Assembly (NCBI GenBank): GCA_021778935.1 | Contig: JAJYBQ010000156.1 | Coordinates: 1 to 6,114, forward strand | DNA from: Pseudomonadota bacterium | GTDB lineage: Bacteria > Pseudomonadota > Gammaproteobacteria > Burkholderiales > Burkholderiaceae | Length of the DNA: 6,114 nucleotides | Direction of reading: 5' to 3' | In this document: positions 6,089 through 6,114 of the stretch, in pieces | Layout of the letters: the number at the start of each line of letters is the position of its first letter | Numbering within the stretch: the stretch's first letter is position 1 | Notes under the pieces: generated by a model | What the model was told of the DNA's origin: nothing | What the model saw: only the letters and a program-made list of their open reading frames with translations | Database searches by the model: none | Program-made: the position numbers and the translations under genes

Positions 6089-6114
6089 GTCACGCTGTCC
6101 ACTCCACCATCACC

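Noticed and set aside
6090..6113. Possible last codons of an upstream gene (a minus-strand frame ending VMVEWTA and TGA at 6090)
   Set aside because: Only eight codons are in the window, too few to identify a protein or to separate a real C-terminus from chance; surE or pcm would be plausible neighbours but cannot be shown.
1..6114. Mobile elements, CRISPR array, tRNA or rRNA genes, or an undescribed defence or biosynthetic system
   Set aside because: No transposase, terminal repeats, spaced direct repeats, cloverleaf or rRNA-like segment was seen; nearly every base belongs to a conserved housekeeping or envelope gene.

Overview
The window is a compact, GC-rich stretch of bacterial chromosome in which all seven recognisable genes lie on the minus strand, so transcription runs from position 6114 towards position 1. 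Gene content and order suggest a betaproteobacterium or a close proteobacterial relative. The run ndk - rlmN - pilW/pilF - rodZ is a well-known conserved order that usually continues into ispG and hisS, which would lie off the left edge. It is preceded here by rlmD, a PolB-type exonuclease gene and an NlpD-like lipoprotein gene. The lineage call is inference from synteny and composition; no RNA gene or other marker is present to test it.

Layout in transcription order: an NlpD-like M23 lipoprotein (6078-5281); a predicted DEDDy 3'-5' exonuclease (5284-4499, GTG start); the 23S rRNA m5U1939 methyltransferase RlmD (4502-3117); nucleoside diphosphate kinase Ndk (3059-2634); the radical-SAM m2A methyltransferase RlmN (2572-1448); the type IV pilus pilotin PilW/PilF (1451-615); and the N-terminal part of a RodZ-like cytoskeletal protein (622 to the left edge). 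The genes fall into two translationally coupled blocks. In nlpD/exonuclease/rlmD the junctions are 4-nt overlaps (GTGA, ATGA). In rlmN/pilW/rodZ they are a 4-nt overlap (ATGA) and an 8-nt overlap. ndk sits between the blocks with a 57-nt gap upstream and a 61-nt gap downstream. The upstream gap is markedly AT-richer than its surroundings and carries a candidate extended -10 promoter; the downstream gap carries a hairpin.

The themes are translation quality (RlmD and RlmN both modify 23S rRNA), nucleotide supply (Ndk), and the cell envelope (NlpD-like, PilW and RodZ). No mobile element, CRISPR array, tRNA or rRNA gene was seen, and there is no sign of recent transfer. I found no undescribed multi-gene system. 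The points most worth a second look are the LysM-less, metal-site-degenerate NlpD-like protein, the exonuclease of unknown role in a coupled operon, the absence of rpoS directly after the nlpD-like gene, and an insertion in the RlmD iron-sulfur motif.
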